From assembly GCF_002899895.1 (NCBI RefSeq), contig NZ_PPEI02000002.1, positions 186,001 to 250,000 on the forward strand: 64,000 nucleotides of DNA, read 5' to 3'. Below the pieces are notes generated by a model. The model saw only the letters and a list, made by a program, of their open reading frames with translations, did not search any database and was not told the DNA's origin. Positions within the stretch are counted from its first letter, which is position 1; every line of letters starts with the position of its first letter. Origin of the DNA: Chryseobacterium oncorhynchi (GTDB lineage Bacteria > Bacteroidota > Bacteroidia > Flavobacteriales > Weeksellaceae). Positions 28,156-37,845 of this stretch are shown here, in pieces. The position numbers were made by a program, and so were the translations under genes.

Positions 28156-29670
28156 ATGAAGAATTTTCTGTCCATACCCATTCTGTTTATATCCTTGTTC
28201 AGCATTCAAACAAATGCTCAGATCAATGATACAATTGCCGAAAAAATCCATGAAGAATACAGTTCTGAAAGAGTTTTTAAAAGCAGAATTAATGTAAATC
28301 CTGCCAGCAATATAGATGCAAGAAAATACAGCATTACAGCTTTTAATATTTTTACAGAAATCAACAATACCCCATCTGAAATACAGCAAAAAGGCAAAGG
28401 TAAAAACCTATGGGGAGCGGAAGCCCGCACTCTACAAAAGCTGGATCACCAAACAACAGTATGGGGAAATGCATCTTATTCGCAAGGAAAGAATAAACAG
28501 GTAGTATGGAATGAAAATGCCGATTATGAACTTATCTACCCCTACGTAGCTGCTGACAGCGTAGGGGGTGATATGAAATTTGAAAACTATGCCTTTTCAG
28601 GAGGATATTCAAAGCAGATCAACACCTATACCATCGGGATTACCGGAAGCTATAAGGCAAGCCTAAGCTACCGTGATACAGACCCAAGACCCAAGAATAC
28701 AACAGCCAATTTTTCACTGGCTTTGGGAATCAATAAAATGATATTCAAGAAGTTTAAAGTTGGGGTTTATTTCGATGCTGAAAAGTACACTCAGAAGCAT
28801 TATCTGAGTTTTGTGAGCAATCAGGGGTTTCCTACAATCTATAACATGAGCGGATTGGGAAATTATAATGAATTACTCTCCGGAAAGCTTCGTCAGGCTT
28901 ACTATGAGGGATGGTCTTATGGAGGTGGCTTACAGATATTTGAACCCAATAACAGAAACTGGTACCTTAGTATTGGTCTGAAAAAATTCAATCTGGATAA
29001 ACTTCTGACAGAGTATGCAGATCTTAATGCCTCAAAAATAGATGAACAGCAAGTCAGTTTTTCATTAGGAAAGTTCTTTGAAACCGATAAACTCCTCTGG
29101 GGGCTTTCTGTAGATGGAAACAGTACGGAAAGAAAGGGAACAGAAAATCTATTTCTCAATGATAATTCCAGAAATTATATTCAGATAGGTAGTGTAGAAA
29201 AATACAGTCATAAAACGAACAACATCCTCCTTAAAGGGCTGTTGCAAATGGGAAATAAAAGTACAAAATCCTCTATCATGCCCTATTTTGGATGGGGACA
29301 GGATAAAGAAAAATACACCAATCCCCTATCAATAATTGATTTAAGTAAACTAGTATATGGCGCAGACTATCAATGGTTCAAAACATTTAAAAGCAATCTG
29401 GCTATTTCGGTATCATTAGGTGTTTCGGTAACAGATATTTATCAGAAAAACGGAATATTCAATAACTCCGGAAAACCTGCTATTAATCAGATGTTGCAAG
29501 AAAATTACGCTTACCAGTCTTCTAATTTCTGGCAGTCAAAACTGGATATTAATTTCCACTTCAACGTTCCTGTGATAAAAAACGCATATGTAGGAAGCAA
29601 GATCATTTACAGCAACTTCAATAATGGTAACAATGTATTATTTGCCGCCACTATAGGAAGTATTTTTTAA
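28156..29670 (+). CDS. DUF6850-type outer-membrane beta-barrel protein
   Basis: 504 residues. Signal peptide ending near IQTNAQ, then long alternating segments with aromatic ends (VWGNASYSQGKNKQVVW, YTIGITGSYKASLSYRDTD, FKVGVYFDAEKYTQKHY) and a terminal ATIGSIF, the pattern of an outer-membrane barrel. The placement after a DUF4876 gene fits the DUF6850 family. Its role is unknown. It is coupled to DUF4876 (2-base gap) and to the peroxidase gene (14-base gap). Confidence 0.75.
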   Translation: MKNFLSIPILFISLFSIQTNAQINDTIAEKIHEEYSSERVFKSRINVNPASNIDARKYSITAFNIFTEINNTPSEIQQKGKGKNLWGAEARTLQKLDHQTTVWGNASYSQGKNKQVVWNENADYELIYPYVAADSVGGDMKFENYAFSGGYSKQINTYTIGITGSYKASLSYRDTDPRPKNTTANFSLALGINKMIFKKFKVGVYFDAEKYTQKHYLSFVSNQGFPTIYNMSGLGNYNELLSGKLRQAYYEGWSYGGGLQIFEPNNRNWYLSIGLKKFNLDKLLTEYADLNASKIDEQQVSFSLGKFFETDKLLWGLSVDGNSTERKGTENLFLNDNSRNYIQIGSVEKYSHKTNNILLKGLLQMGNKSTKSSIMPYFGWGQDKEKYTNPLSIIDLSKLVYGADYQWFKTFKSNLAISVSLGVSVTDIYQKNGIFNNSGKPAINQMLQENYAYQSSNFWQSKLDINFHFNVPVIKNAYVGSKIIYSNFNNGNNVLFAATIGSIF

Positions 29671-29684
29671 ATTAAAGAAATATC

Positions 29685-30821
29685 ATGAAATTTTCAACTC
29701 TTAAACTCGTAATGCTGATTGGCCTGCTCTCCTTTTTCTTCATGCAGCATACCGTACAGAAATATAGTACAGACTATGGTGAAGTTGCAGAACAATACAA
29801 AAAGTCTGTACAACTATGGCCTTCTCCATCAGTAGATCCGGATGTTAAATGGAAAGAATTTGAAGCAATAGAACAGGATTCCAATTATTATGATACTCAG
29901 GAGCTTCCCGAAGTAATGTTGGGAAAAAAACTATTCTTTGATCCTAAGCTATCAGCATCCAGCCAAATATCATGCAGCAGTTGTCATAACCCTGAACTGG
30001 GATGGAGCGACGGACAGGAAGTTGCTCTGGGCAATGATCACTTGCAGGGAAAAAGAAATACGCAATCCCTTTTTAATATTGCGGAAAGAAAATCTTTTTT
30101 TTGGGACGGAAGAGCAAAAACACTGGAAGAACAGCTCGTAGGGCCTATCTCTGCTCACAACGAAATGAATATGAAGCCGGAAAAGCTTGCCGGGAAACTT
30201 TCCAAGGTTAAAGAATATAAAGTGCTTTTTAAGGAGGTTTATCAAACCAACAAAATTACATTTGACAAAATAGCCCGAGCTCTGGCAACCTTTCAAAAAA
30301 CCCTTAAAAGCCAGCCTAGCAAGCTGGATAAGTTCATAAAGGGAGATCATAAGGCCATGAGCGACAAGGAAATCTATGGAATGCACCTGTTTAGAACAAA
30401 AGCGCGATGCATGAACTGCCACTACGGAAAGTATATGACAGATGAGTCTTTCCATAATATCGGACTTACCTATTACAAGCGTGAGTATGAAGATCTTGGC
30501 CTGTTTACCATTACAAAAAATCCGAATGATGTAGGAAAATTCAAGACCCCGTCTTTAAGGGATCTGGAATATACTGCCCCATGGATGCACAATGGATTGA
30601 TGGATGATCTGCATGGCGTGGTAAGCCTATACAACAGCGGAATGCAAATGATTAATCCTACACCGGAAGAAAAAAAGGCAGACCCCAACTTCCCTGTAAC
30701 CGACCATCTGATGAAACCTTTAAACCTTAATGAACAGGAATTAGATGCTGTTGTTTCATTTTTAAAATGTATTTCAGGAAGCTATTACAAAATGCCGAGA
30801 CCCGAAATACCCAGGAAATAA
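29685..30821 (+). CDS. Di-heme cytochrome c peroxidase
   Basis: 378 residues, the usual CCP length. N-terminal signal anchor, heme motifs CSSCH at 97-101 and CMNCH at 242-246, plus GKKLFFDPKLS, RNTQSLFNIAERKSFFWDGRA and FKTPSLRDLEYTAPWMHNG, all typical of CCP/MauG. It acts in the periplasm, reducing peroxide or oxidising a partner protein. It ends the TonB/DUF4876/DUF6850 operon, 14 bases behind DUF6850, so its redox work is probably tied to what that system imports. It is a different branch from the 611-residue peroxidase at 1740. Confidence 0.9.
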   Translation: MKFSTLKLVMLIGLLSFFFMQHTVQKYSTDYGEVAEQYKKSVQLWPSPSVDPDVKWKEFEAIEQDSNYYDTQELPEVMLGKKLFFDPKLSASSQISCSSCHNPELGWSDGQEVALGNDHLQGKRNTQSLFNIAERKSFFWDGRAKTLEEQLVGPISAHNEMNMKPEKLAGKLSKVKEYKVLFKEVYQTNKITFDKIARALATFQKTLKSQPSKLDKFIKGDHKAMSDKEIYGMHLFRTKARCMNCHYGKYMTDESFHNIGLTYYKREYEDLGLFTITKNPNDVGKFKTPSLRDLEYTAPWMHNGLMDDLHGVVSLYNSGMQMINPTPEEKKADPNFPVTDHLMKPLNLNEQELDAVVSFLKCISGSYYKMPRPEIPRK

Positions 30822-30840
30822 AAAAGATTCCATAAAGTAT

Positions 30841-30880
30841 AAAAAAAGAACCTTATCCAAATGAATAAGGTTCTTTTTTT
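30841..30880. terminator. Bidirectional terminator
   Basis: Perfect 16-bp pairing (30841-30856 with 30865-30880) flanks an 8-base loop, with A and T tracts giving termination in both directions between convergent genes. Confidence 0.9.
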
Positions 30881-30883
30881 GTT

Positions 30884-33247
30884 TTAAAACTTAAATCCTA
30901 TACTGAAATAGATTCTTGAGAAATCAAGCTGGTTATTTCGGGATATATTAAGGTTAATAGGTCCTAAAAGTGATTCGTAGCCTAAATTCACTCCATAGCC
31001 AAACATGTCATAGCTGTCATTAAAAGGAGAAAACTCATCACTCACCTTACCATAAGTAAAGGATGGACTTAGGTATAGTTTTTTCATAATTCTGTACTGG
31101 AGAGACAACCCTACTTTAGCTACAGAGGTCATTGGTAATTCTTTTTGACGAAGACCGTTAAATTCAGGGTTTAAAAGGTCAGAATTATATTCACTGCCTC
31201 CCAGGTTATATTTTTGGTTTAGAAAAAGATAAGGCACCTTATCTTCTCTCTGCGCGCCAAAACTTGCTCCTAAAAATACATTGGCTTTAGCAGCAAGCCT
31301 CCTTGTAATTGGATAGGCAAAATTCTCGTTCAGGGTAAATGAAACCAAATTCTTAGGCTCGTAGTAATAAGAGTCCTTAGGATTCAATAAAGGGTATAAT
31401 AAAGGCTGTACTGTTTCAAGGTCATACAATTCATATTTGTTTCCATAGTAGAATCTTGTACTAACCTGAAGATGATTTCCTCGTGTAAAGAAGTATCTTT
31501 TATTCAGATTATTCTGCTCAAATTTCAAAAATGTATTGAAATTACTGTGATTGTAGAGTTTTTTGCTATAATTATCAAATTTTGCCTGATCTACTTTATC
31601 CAGTAAACTGTACATCCTTTCAGTACTGAATTCTGTTCCAAAAGAAATAACGGCATTAGGGCTGATATTATAATTTAAGGCAATTTTTCCCGTTATGTTT
31701 CGGTACATGTGATTGGGGAATCTTGTATTATAATCCTCATCAAGACTAAATACCCTGAACGTTAAATCATTACTTTTAAGGTGAACAATCTTGGCTTCAA
31801 GATCCAGCCACCAATGATCACCGCTTCCCAAGAACCGCTGATAAGCCAATCGAGCCTTAAAACGCTCTGAAACATCTACTGTTGCAAGAAACCTTGATCG
31901 GTTGGCAAGAATGTTTCTGTAAGTATAGTTGACGATAATTCCTACGGACTGTTCAGTATCATAATGAAGCGCCAGTTTAAAGGCTCCTTTTTTTATCTTT
32001 TTAACAAAAATATTCATGATAAGGCCATCTCCTGCATTCGTATAAGTATAGTACACTTTCTCATACTGACGCATCCCGAAAACCCTGTCTATTGCCTCAT
32101 TCACAGTTTTTACATCGTAATATTTTCCCTCTGACAATCTTAGTTCTTTTTTAATAACATCTATTTCAACAGGATCAGTAAGCGGGGTACCATTTTCTTC
32201 GTTAAACGTAAGTTTTATGGTGGGCAGCTTTACCTCTTCAATCATTTCATGTTCATACGTAATCCCTGCTTTTCGTTGAGCTTCTGCCAGTGCTACAAAC
32301 TCAGGAAGATGTTTTCTAGCCTCTGTTTCTCCTATTTTAATAATTCTTCTGAATCTGGCAAAGTCTTTTGTTGTAATATCTCCCAAAGGATCTACAAAAT
32401 CTACCAGAACATTAGAAAGTGCTTTCTGATGCTTAAAATCTTCTACAGAACGAATTGCATGCGTCTGATAGATCATTTTCATCGGATTTTCAATTTCTTT
32501 TTTGGTAAAAAGTCTGAAACCAGTATATCCTCCGATCACAAAGTCAGCACCCATCTGACGGACTTCATTGGCAGGATAATTACGATCCAATCCCCCATCT
32601 ACCAATAGCTTTCCATCAATATAAACCGGAGCAAAAGCAGCAGGTATTGCTAATGTAGAACGAATGGCTAACGGCAACGATCCTTTTTTCTGCATAATCA
32701 GGCCTCCATTTTCAATATCTGAAGAGGTAAGTTCCACCGGAATACGTAGCTGGCTAAAATCGTTGATATGTTTTGCATTAAATGTAAGGGTATTCAAAAC
32801 TTCCCCCATATATTGTCCCTCAATGTAGGAACTCGGAAGTGTCGGAATTCCTTTTACTACCGGAAACTCAAGAATATATTTATCATATTCGTCCTTTTCA
32901 CTGATATTAACCTTGCTATAAGGAATTTTATTGCTTAGAATTCTGTTCCAGTCTACCTTATAAATGGTTTTCTTTAGCTGATCTGCATTGTAACCCATTG
33001 CATATAATCCACCAAGAATCCCTCCCATACTGGTTCCTGTAATATAGTCAACCTTAATTCCCAGAGAATCAATCATCTTCAAAATACCGATATGAGCAAA
33101 TCCTTTTGCTCCACCTCCACTGAGTGCCAATCCAAACTTGGTATCCTTGGTGATATTTTGTAATCTGACATTCAGGGAATCGTTTATTTGCTGGGATTGA
33201 AGTGATAAAGAAAAAACGATTGTAAAAAATATCAGGAGCTTTTTCAT
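30884..33247 (-). CDS. Patatin-like phospholipase fused to an outer-membrane (BamA/TamA-like) barrel
   Basis: 787 residues from MKKLLIFFTIVF; an upstream in-frame Met has no signal-like sequence. After the signal comes a patatin domain: oxyanion loop GGGAKGFAHIG, nucleophile Ser73 in GTSMG and Asp217 in VDGG. A POTRA-like stretch (LRLSEGKYYDVKTVNEAIDRVFGMRQYEKVYY) follows, then a 16-strand-type surface-antigen barrel ending FSIGFKF. This resembles PlpD-type proteins, which export their own lipase domain through the barrel (known for the family). It probably acts on lipids at the cell surface. Confidence 0.88.
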   Translation of the reverse strand: MKKLLIFFTIVFSLSLQSQQINDSLNVRLQNITKDTKFGLALSGGGAKGFAHIGILKMIDSLGIKVDYITGTSMGGILGGLYAMGYNADQLKKTIYKVDWNRILSNKIPYSKVNISEKDEYDKYILEFPVVKGIPTLPSSYIEGQYMGEVLNTLTFNAKHINDFSQLRIPVELTSSDIENGGLIMQKKGSLPLAIRSTLAIPAAFAPVYIDGKLLVDGGLDRNYPANEVRQMGADFVIGGYTGFRLFTKKEIENPMKMIYQTHAIRSVEDFKHQKALSNVLVDFVDPLGDITTKDFARFRRIIKIGETEARKHLPEFVALAEAQRKAGITYEHEMIEEVKLPTIKLTFNEENGTPLTDPVEIDVIKKELRLSEGKYYDVKTVNEAIDRVFGMRQYEKVYYTYTNAGDGLIMNIFVKKIKKGAFKLALHYDTEQSVGIIVNYTYRNILANRSRFLATVDVSERFKARLAYQRFLGSGDHWWLDLEAKIVHLKSNDLTFRVFSLDEDYNTRFPNHMYRNITGKIALNYNISPNAVISFGTEFSTERMYSLLDKVDQAKFDNYSKKLYNHSNFNTFLKFEQNNLNKRYFFTRGNHLQVSTRFYYGNKYELYDLETVQPLLYPLLNPKDSYYYEPKNLVSFTLNENFAYPITRRLAAKANVFLGASFGAQREDKVPYLFLNQKYNLGGSEYNSDLLNPEFNGLRQKELPMTSVAKVGLSLQYRIMKKLYLSPSFTYGKVSDEFSPFNDSYDMFGYGVNLGYESLLGPINLNISRNNQLDFSRIYFSIGFKF

Positions 33248-33426
33248 GTGAATGCCAATTTTTATAAGGTAAATGTGAAAAATTTTGCAGTAAATATACA
33301 ATTATACCACAAAAATCAAGAAAAAAACAACACCAGCGTCACTCTCAAAAGAAAGCTTAAAGAATAATTAAAATATCTGTTTAAACTCTATTAAGAAAAC
33401 AATAACAGGAATATATTTTTGCTTAA

Positions 33427-36114
33427 TTAATAAGATTTTATACTCTCTACAAAATTGACATCAGGGTTTAGGATCTCGAGAATAAGGCTTTTCACAGACT
33501 TCATGGCATCATCAATATCTCCTTTATCAAACTGTAAGGATACCATTCCTTTTTTAGCCTCAGCAAAGCTCCATATTCCTGTTTCAATCGGGAATCCCCA
33601 AAACTCAGGGAGATGTTGTACCACATAATGATAAATACAAAGCTGAAGCGCCTGTTTTCTATCACTATTGTGGAAATAATCTGCCACATTATTCTCATCA
33701 ATCTTTACATTGAGATTTTTAATTTTGGCCGTTTTATAGTCAATGATCCTTAGCGTCCCATTTAACTTATCGATCCTGTCAATGAATCCAAGGAATGAAA
33801 TTTTGTCATTTCCATCAAGATAAAATTCTACATTTTCAAACCTTCTTTCAATGTCTATGATCTCTAATTTATTTCCCTGCTGTACCAATTCAAGATCATG
33901 GTTGAGAACATTTTCAATTACCTTTTTGGCAATAGCCTTATGGATGTAATTCATCCCCTTTTCGTAGAATTCCGGTTGATGCTTAAGCTTCTCAATCGCT
34001 ATTTCTATGTACCTATCTATCGCTTTAACTGAATCTTTTAAATCACTTTCTTTTAAAACCTTACCCTTAAGAACCTCATACACTTCTTGAAGTGAATAAT
34101 GCACTAGATTTCCATAGTTTTTCACAGACAGTTCCTCCTCAATTTCATCCGACTCTGAAGTATTTAAAATCTTGGATAAGTAGAAATCTATCGGGTTATA
34201 AAGATAACTTGTAAGGTGAGAAGCGGATACCTTTTCTTTCCATTTTTGAAGACGTTCCTGGACAATTTCAGTCTTGAGAATTTCTATTGGTTTGGTAGCA
34301 ATTGGCTCAGAAGAATTTTCAATAATTAAATGTTCAATCTCATGTGAGCTCTCCATTTCAATCTGCGTAATAAACCTGCTCTTCTCTCCGGTATTAACCC
34401 CGGAACTTAGAGCATTATACAACAAGTGAACATTTTTAGCATCCTGAATCAGCCTGTAAAAGTGATAGGCGTAAATGCTGTCATTTTCCAGAAATGTATG
34501 AAGATCAAAGAATCTTCTGATATCGAAAGGAATATAAGTATTCTGTGAGTTTCCCAATGGCAGTTTCCCTTCATTAACGGAAAGCAAAATTACATTTTCA
34601 AAATTCAGAAGACGTGTTTCCAGCAATCCCATGATCTGTAATCCCCTTAATGGCTCTCCCTGAAAATCTATACTCTCAGAATTAATATGCTGATTGATCA
34701 GAATTTCCAAGGTTTCCATCTTGATCGATATATTATATGGGGTCAGTTGGTTCTTAATAATCCTGAACGCATTTTCAAAATGGGAAACATTTTCATACTG
34801 AATATCATCAATTTCCAGCCATTTTACTTTCTGACAAAAATCTATAAGCACATCCAGATAAATATGGGTACTTGTGGCCTTTTGAAGAAGTCCGAAATAA
34901 GACAAACTACCCAACAGTTCCTGTAAAAGCTTTCTGGAGATATAAACAATATTCCGCTCTTCTATCTTGGTCTTAAAGTCATTGATAATCTGCTCATCTT
35001 CAGCAGATTTAGGAAGCTCCTCCAGAATTGGAAATATATCTCTGTAATAATAAGACGATTTATTTTTCTCCAGCTGCTTTTGCAGATAGAAAAGTCGTTT
35101 CACGGCATTTGAAAAAGAAAGATTCTTCAATGGAAAACCCATTGTAATATTCAGGTTGTCAACACCATGCATTACATCCAGACTCGCAGGAAGAAGATTT
35201 TCATCCAGCAATACTACCGCCGTATTGGAATAGGTTTTATTATTGATTTCCTTAAAGATCTCCGGCAAAACCTTAGTCTGCGTCACATTTCCGGAAACCT
35301 CATATACCTTGATCTTTTTGGGTTGGTTAAAATCATCTTCAATCCATTGAAAAGCTCTGTTATCATCAAATTCTTTCCATGTTTTATGATTTCTGAGGAA
35401 TTTTCCGGCTTCTTGTCTTTCATCATCAAAATAATAACGGTCTGCCTGAAAGAAGCATTGTGCTTTATTCCATTGTAAAAGGCTTCTTACCAATTTCTCT
35501 TCAACCGGCGTAAAGGCATTAAATCCGCAGAAAACAAATTGCTCTGAGGTATTCTTTGCAAAATCTATGATACTCGCTTTAGCAGCCTCGTGGATCATTC
35601 CTGAGGTAGCCCAGTTCTTTTCTTTCAGCCTTTCTTTTAATGTTGGAAGAAAAACATTCATGTTCTGCCAGAAATTAAGAAACTTCTTTCTCGGAACATC
35701 ATCATCCTCTCCTAAATCCTGCGCCCATTCTTTAATCCTTTCCTCATCAAACATATACTGTAGAACCGCCTGATCATTATCTGAAAACTTCAGAATATCA
35801 TCCCAGTCTTTCTGTAAAGTGGGAAACCATTTCAGGAATTCTGCAAAATCATCATTGGGAATAAGATTCAAGCTTCGGTACACATCAAACGAAAAAAGCC
35901 AGAGTGGAATTCCCTGGATAACCTGCTTGTCGGCAATGGTATTAATCAGCTCTTCTACTGTAAAAAAATTGGGAAGAAATCCCGAATAATTACTTTCCTC
36001 AAGAATCTGTCTTATAAATACAATGGGACGCTTTCCCGGCAGAACAATGTTGAACGCGGAAAGGTCCGAGTTTTGGCCCAACAGTTCGTGTATAATTTTA
36101 TTGAGGAATTTCAA
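33427..36114 (-). CDS. AddB/RecB-like PD-(D/E)XK exonuclease
   Basis: 895 residues beginning with a TTG codon at 36112-36114; an in-frame stop at 36130 and no ATG between leave no better start. The front resembles the inactive helicase part of AddB (FNIVLPGKRPIVFIRQIL) but has no Walker A GKT. The end is a PD-(D/E)XK nuclease: YGNLVHYSLQEVYEV, GFIDRIDK and LRIIDYKTAK. I see no four-cysteine iron-sulfur cluster as in AddB. It likely works with an AddA/UvrD helicase elsewhere in double-strand-break repair. The start overlaps the DUF922 stop as TTGA. Confidence 0.8.
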   Translation of the reverse strand: MKFLNKIIHELLGQNSDLSAFNIVLPGKRPIVFIRQILEESNYSGFLPNFFTVEELINTIADKQVIQGIPLWLFSFDVYRSLNLIPNDDFAEFLKWFPTLQKDWDDILKFSDNDQAVLQYMFDEERIKEWAQDLGEDDDVPRKKFLNFWQNMNVFLPTLKERLKEKNWATSGMIHEAAKASIIDFAKNTSEQFVFCGFNAFTPVEEKLVRSLLQWNKAQCFFQADRYYFDDERQEAGKFLRNHKTWKEFDDNRAFQWIEDDFNQPKKIKVYEVSGNVTQTKVLPEIFKEINNKTYSNTAVVLLDENLLPASLDVMHGVDNLNITMGFPLKNLSFSNAVKRLFYLQKQLEKNKSSYYYRDIFPILEELPKSAEDEQIINDFKTKIEERNIVYISRKLLQELLGSLSYFGLLQKATSTHIYLDVLIDFCQKVKWLEIDDIQYENVSHFENAFRIIKNQLTPYNISIKMETLEILINQHINSESIDFQGEPLRGLQIMGLLETRLLNFENVILLSVNEGKLPLGNSQNTYIPFDIRRFFDLHTFLENDSIYAYHFYRLIQDAKNVHLLYNALSSGVNTGEKSRFITQIEMESSHEIEHLIIENSSEPIATKPIEILKTEIVQERLQKWKEKVSASHLTSYLYNPIDFYLSKILNTSESDEIEEELSVKNYGNLVHYSLQEVYEVLKGKVLKESDLKDSVKAIDRYIEIAIEKLKHQPEFYEKGMNYIHKAIAKKVIENVLNHDLELVQQGNKLEIIDIERRFENVEFYLDGNDKISFLGFIDRIDKLNGTLRIIDYKTAKIKNLNVKIDENNVADYFHNSDRKQALQLCIYHYVVQHLPEFWGFPIETGIWSFAEAKKGMVSLQFDKGDIDDAMKSVKSLILEILNPDVNFVESIKSY

Positions 36115-36647
36115 GGGGTCTGATAGCTTTTAAGGTTTTCGAGTTCTTCAGAAATGAAGGTATTATATTCTGCCTGTTTTTCCTTGTTCATCCCATGACG
36201 AGTCTCCTTATCATAGGAAATCTGAAAGTTTTTATAGCCGTTGGATATCTCGGTATAAACTGCTTTAAATAATCTATTATAATCGCCGGAGGTTCTTACT
36301 TTTTCAGAAACAATTTTTCTGAATTTTCTTACAAAAAGCTCTGCAATATCAAAGTGCTTTTGCTCGTGCAGCAAGATATAATCATTTATTTTTTTAGCGT
36401 CTTTCCAAGACTTGTCTTCGTTGAATATAGTTTTTATTTCTATTTTAACAGGTGACTTTGGATTGGTAGATTTTACTACAGAATATTCCCAACCACAATT
36501 GGTATACGCTGCCACATCCGGATTATTCTTTCTATTGATTGGGCTTTTAAAATTATCCCAAATCAATTTTTGGTCTTCCTGCCAGTAAATTTTCTGCCCA
36601 AAGATCATATTGGCAGTCAGTAAACAAAATGCAAAAGTTAATTTCAT
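36111..36647 (-). CDS. DUF922-type secreted protein, possible zinc protease
   Basis: 178 residues. Signal peptide ending near IFGQ, then KIYWQEDQKLIWDNFKSP and a zinc-protease-like HEQKH at 94-98 in YILLHEQKHFDIAELF. DUF922 is described as a putative secreted zinc-dependent protease group; activity is not shown. It overlaps the next gene by four bases and the previous one by one base (36647), so lipoprotein, DUF922 and exonuclease form one transcript. The link to an exonuclease may be only positional. Confidence 0.72.
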   Translation of the reverse strand: MKLTFAFCLLTANMIFGQKIYWQEDQKLIWDNFKSPINRKNNPDVAAYTNCGWEYSVVKSTNPKSPVKIEIKTIFNEDKSWKDAKKINDYILLHEQKHFDIAELFVRKFRKIVSEKVRTSGDYNRLFKAVYTEISNGYKNFQISYDKETRHGMNKEKQAEYNTFISEELENLKSYQTP

Positions 36648-37051
36648 TATTTTACCACAATGGTTTTGGTGATCCAGTTATTTCCACCATTCCAGAATTT
36701 GAAGATATACTTCCCTTCCTGCTGGGGTCGGAAATTAATCTGATTAGCTCCCGTAAAGCTCTGTTGGGTACAAGGGCCGCCAGTAATATACTTGTAGGCA
36801 GTAATAGACCTCCCAAACGGGCTATCATGAATATAATCATATCCATAGAATCCCTGACACTGAGAAGAATATCTGGAATATGTCTTGATACTCTGTACCG
36901 CAAAAACATCCATGGTATCATTTACAATTTTTACACTGTCTATTTTGATTTTATCAATAGATTCAATGGTCTCGTAATCATCATCATTACAAGACACTGT
37001 AAGTAAGCCAAACAATAGTACTGAAAAACCAATATTTAAAAGTTTTTTCAT
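36647..37051 (-). CDS. Small lipoprotein, unknown function
   Basis: 134 residues with lipobox Cys21 (LLTVSC) and an acidic run (NDDDYE) after it, which in Bacteroidota may favour surface export. The mature part is a small beta protein with a Cys pair (SSQCQGFYG, GGPCTQQSF) and the closing NWITKTIVVK. I do not recognise a named family. It is first in the operon with the DUF922 and exonuclease genes (1-base overlap, TAATG). Confidence 0.65.
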   Translation of the reverse strand: MKKLLNIGFSVLLFGLLTVSCNDDDYETIESIDKIKIDSVKIVNDTMDVFAVQSIKTYSRYSSQCQGFYGYDYIHDSPFGRSITAYKYITGGPCTQQSFTGANQINFRPQQEGKYIFKFWNGGNNWITKTIVVK

Positions 37052-37113
37052 AACCTTTAATTTTGCGATTATTAATAAATATTTAGCAAAAATTATTCCT
37101 TAATTAAACAAAA

Positions 37114-37749
37114 TTAAGAATTAAAATTACCTTTTGACAAATAAACAACTTTTTTAGTATCAAAAAATTCTTCGTCAAAATAATTTTTAAGATTGAAAAT
37201 TTCACATCTAAGTCCGGCAAGCTCTTCTGCAAGGTCACCGCCCTTTAAATATAAAATTCCATTATGTTTAGGATTAAACTGTTCTTTTTCAAACTTTCCT
37301 TTTAGCCATCTTAAAAATTCCGGCATTTGGGTCACTGCTCTGCTGACTATAAAGTGGAATTTTTCTTTTAATTTTTCTGCTCTCCCATGGATACCCGTTA
37401 CATTTTTCAATCCTACCCCCTCAGCAACAGCATTTACCACATTGATTTTCTTTCCGATGGAATCAATAAGCGTAAATTCTGACTCAGGAAATAAAATGGC
37501 CAATGGAATTCCCGGAAAGCCTCCTCCCGTACCAATATCTAGTACTTTAGTTCCCGGTGCAAATTCCATTACTTTTGCGACTCCCAAAGAGTGTAGAATA
37601 TGCTTTTCATACAACGACTCCATATCTTTTCTGGAAATTACGTTGATCTTTTCATTCCATTCATTGTACAGTTCTTCCAGTTTTGCAAACTGTGTTAGCT
37701 GTGTTTCTGTAAGATCCGGAAAATATTTTAATAGTAACGATGTAGACAT
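37114..37749 (-). CDS. rsmG: 16S rRNA (guanine527-N7)-methyltransferase
   Basis: 211 residues, the standard RsmG length. SAM-binding loop VLDIGTGGGFPGIPLAI near 68, IDSIGKKINVV for the ribose-binding strand, and SRAVTQMPEFLRWL are signature segments. RsmG methylates G527 of 16S rRNA using S-adenosylmethionine; its loss is known to give low-level streptomycin resistance. It has a full consensus promoter at 37768-37798. The gene stands alone here and not with mnmG. Confidence 0.95.
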   Translation of the reverse strand: MSTSLLLKYFPDLTETQLTQFAKLEELYNEWNEKINVISRKDMESLYEKHILHSLGVAKVMEFAPGTKVLDIGTGGGFPGIPLAILFPESEFTLIDSIGKKINVVNAVAEGVGLKNVTGIHGRAEKLKEKFHFIVSRAVTQMPEFLRWLKGKFEKEQFNPKHNGILYLKGGDLAEELAGLRCEIFNLKNYFDEEFFDTKKVVYLSKGNFNS

Positions 37750-37767
37750 TTGAATTATTATAATCTA

Positions 37768-37798
37768 CAAAAATAAGTTTTATTTCTTTTGTAGTCAA
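37768..37798 (-). promoter_or_regulatory. Promoter of rsmG
   Basis: On the minus strand TTG (37796-37798), a 20-base spacer and TATTTTTG (37768-37775) match the Bacteroidota consensus. Confidence 0.65.
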
Positions 37799-37845
37799 AT
37801 CTACTTTTCCGAATCTGCCTTAGTTCCCACTTACTCATCACAATA

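Noticed and set aside
29970-30455. 161-residue minus-strand frame inside the peroxidase gene
   Set aside because: Lies wholly within the di-heme peroxidase, whose heme motifs fix the true frame.
37193-37753. 186-residue frame on the plus strand opposite rsmG
   Set aside because: It is the mirror of a clear rsmG gene and has no motif of its own.
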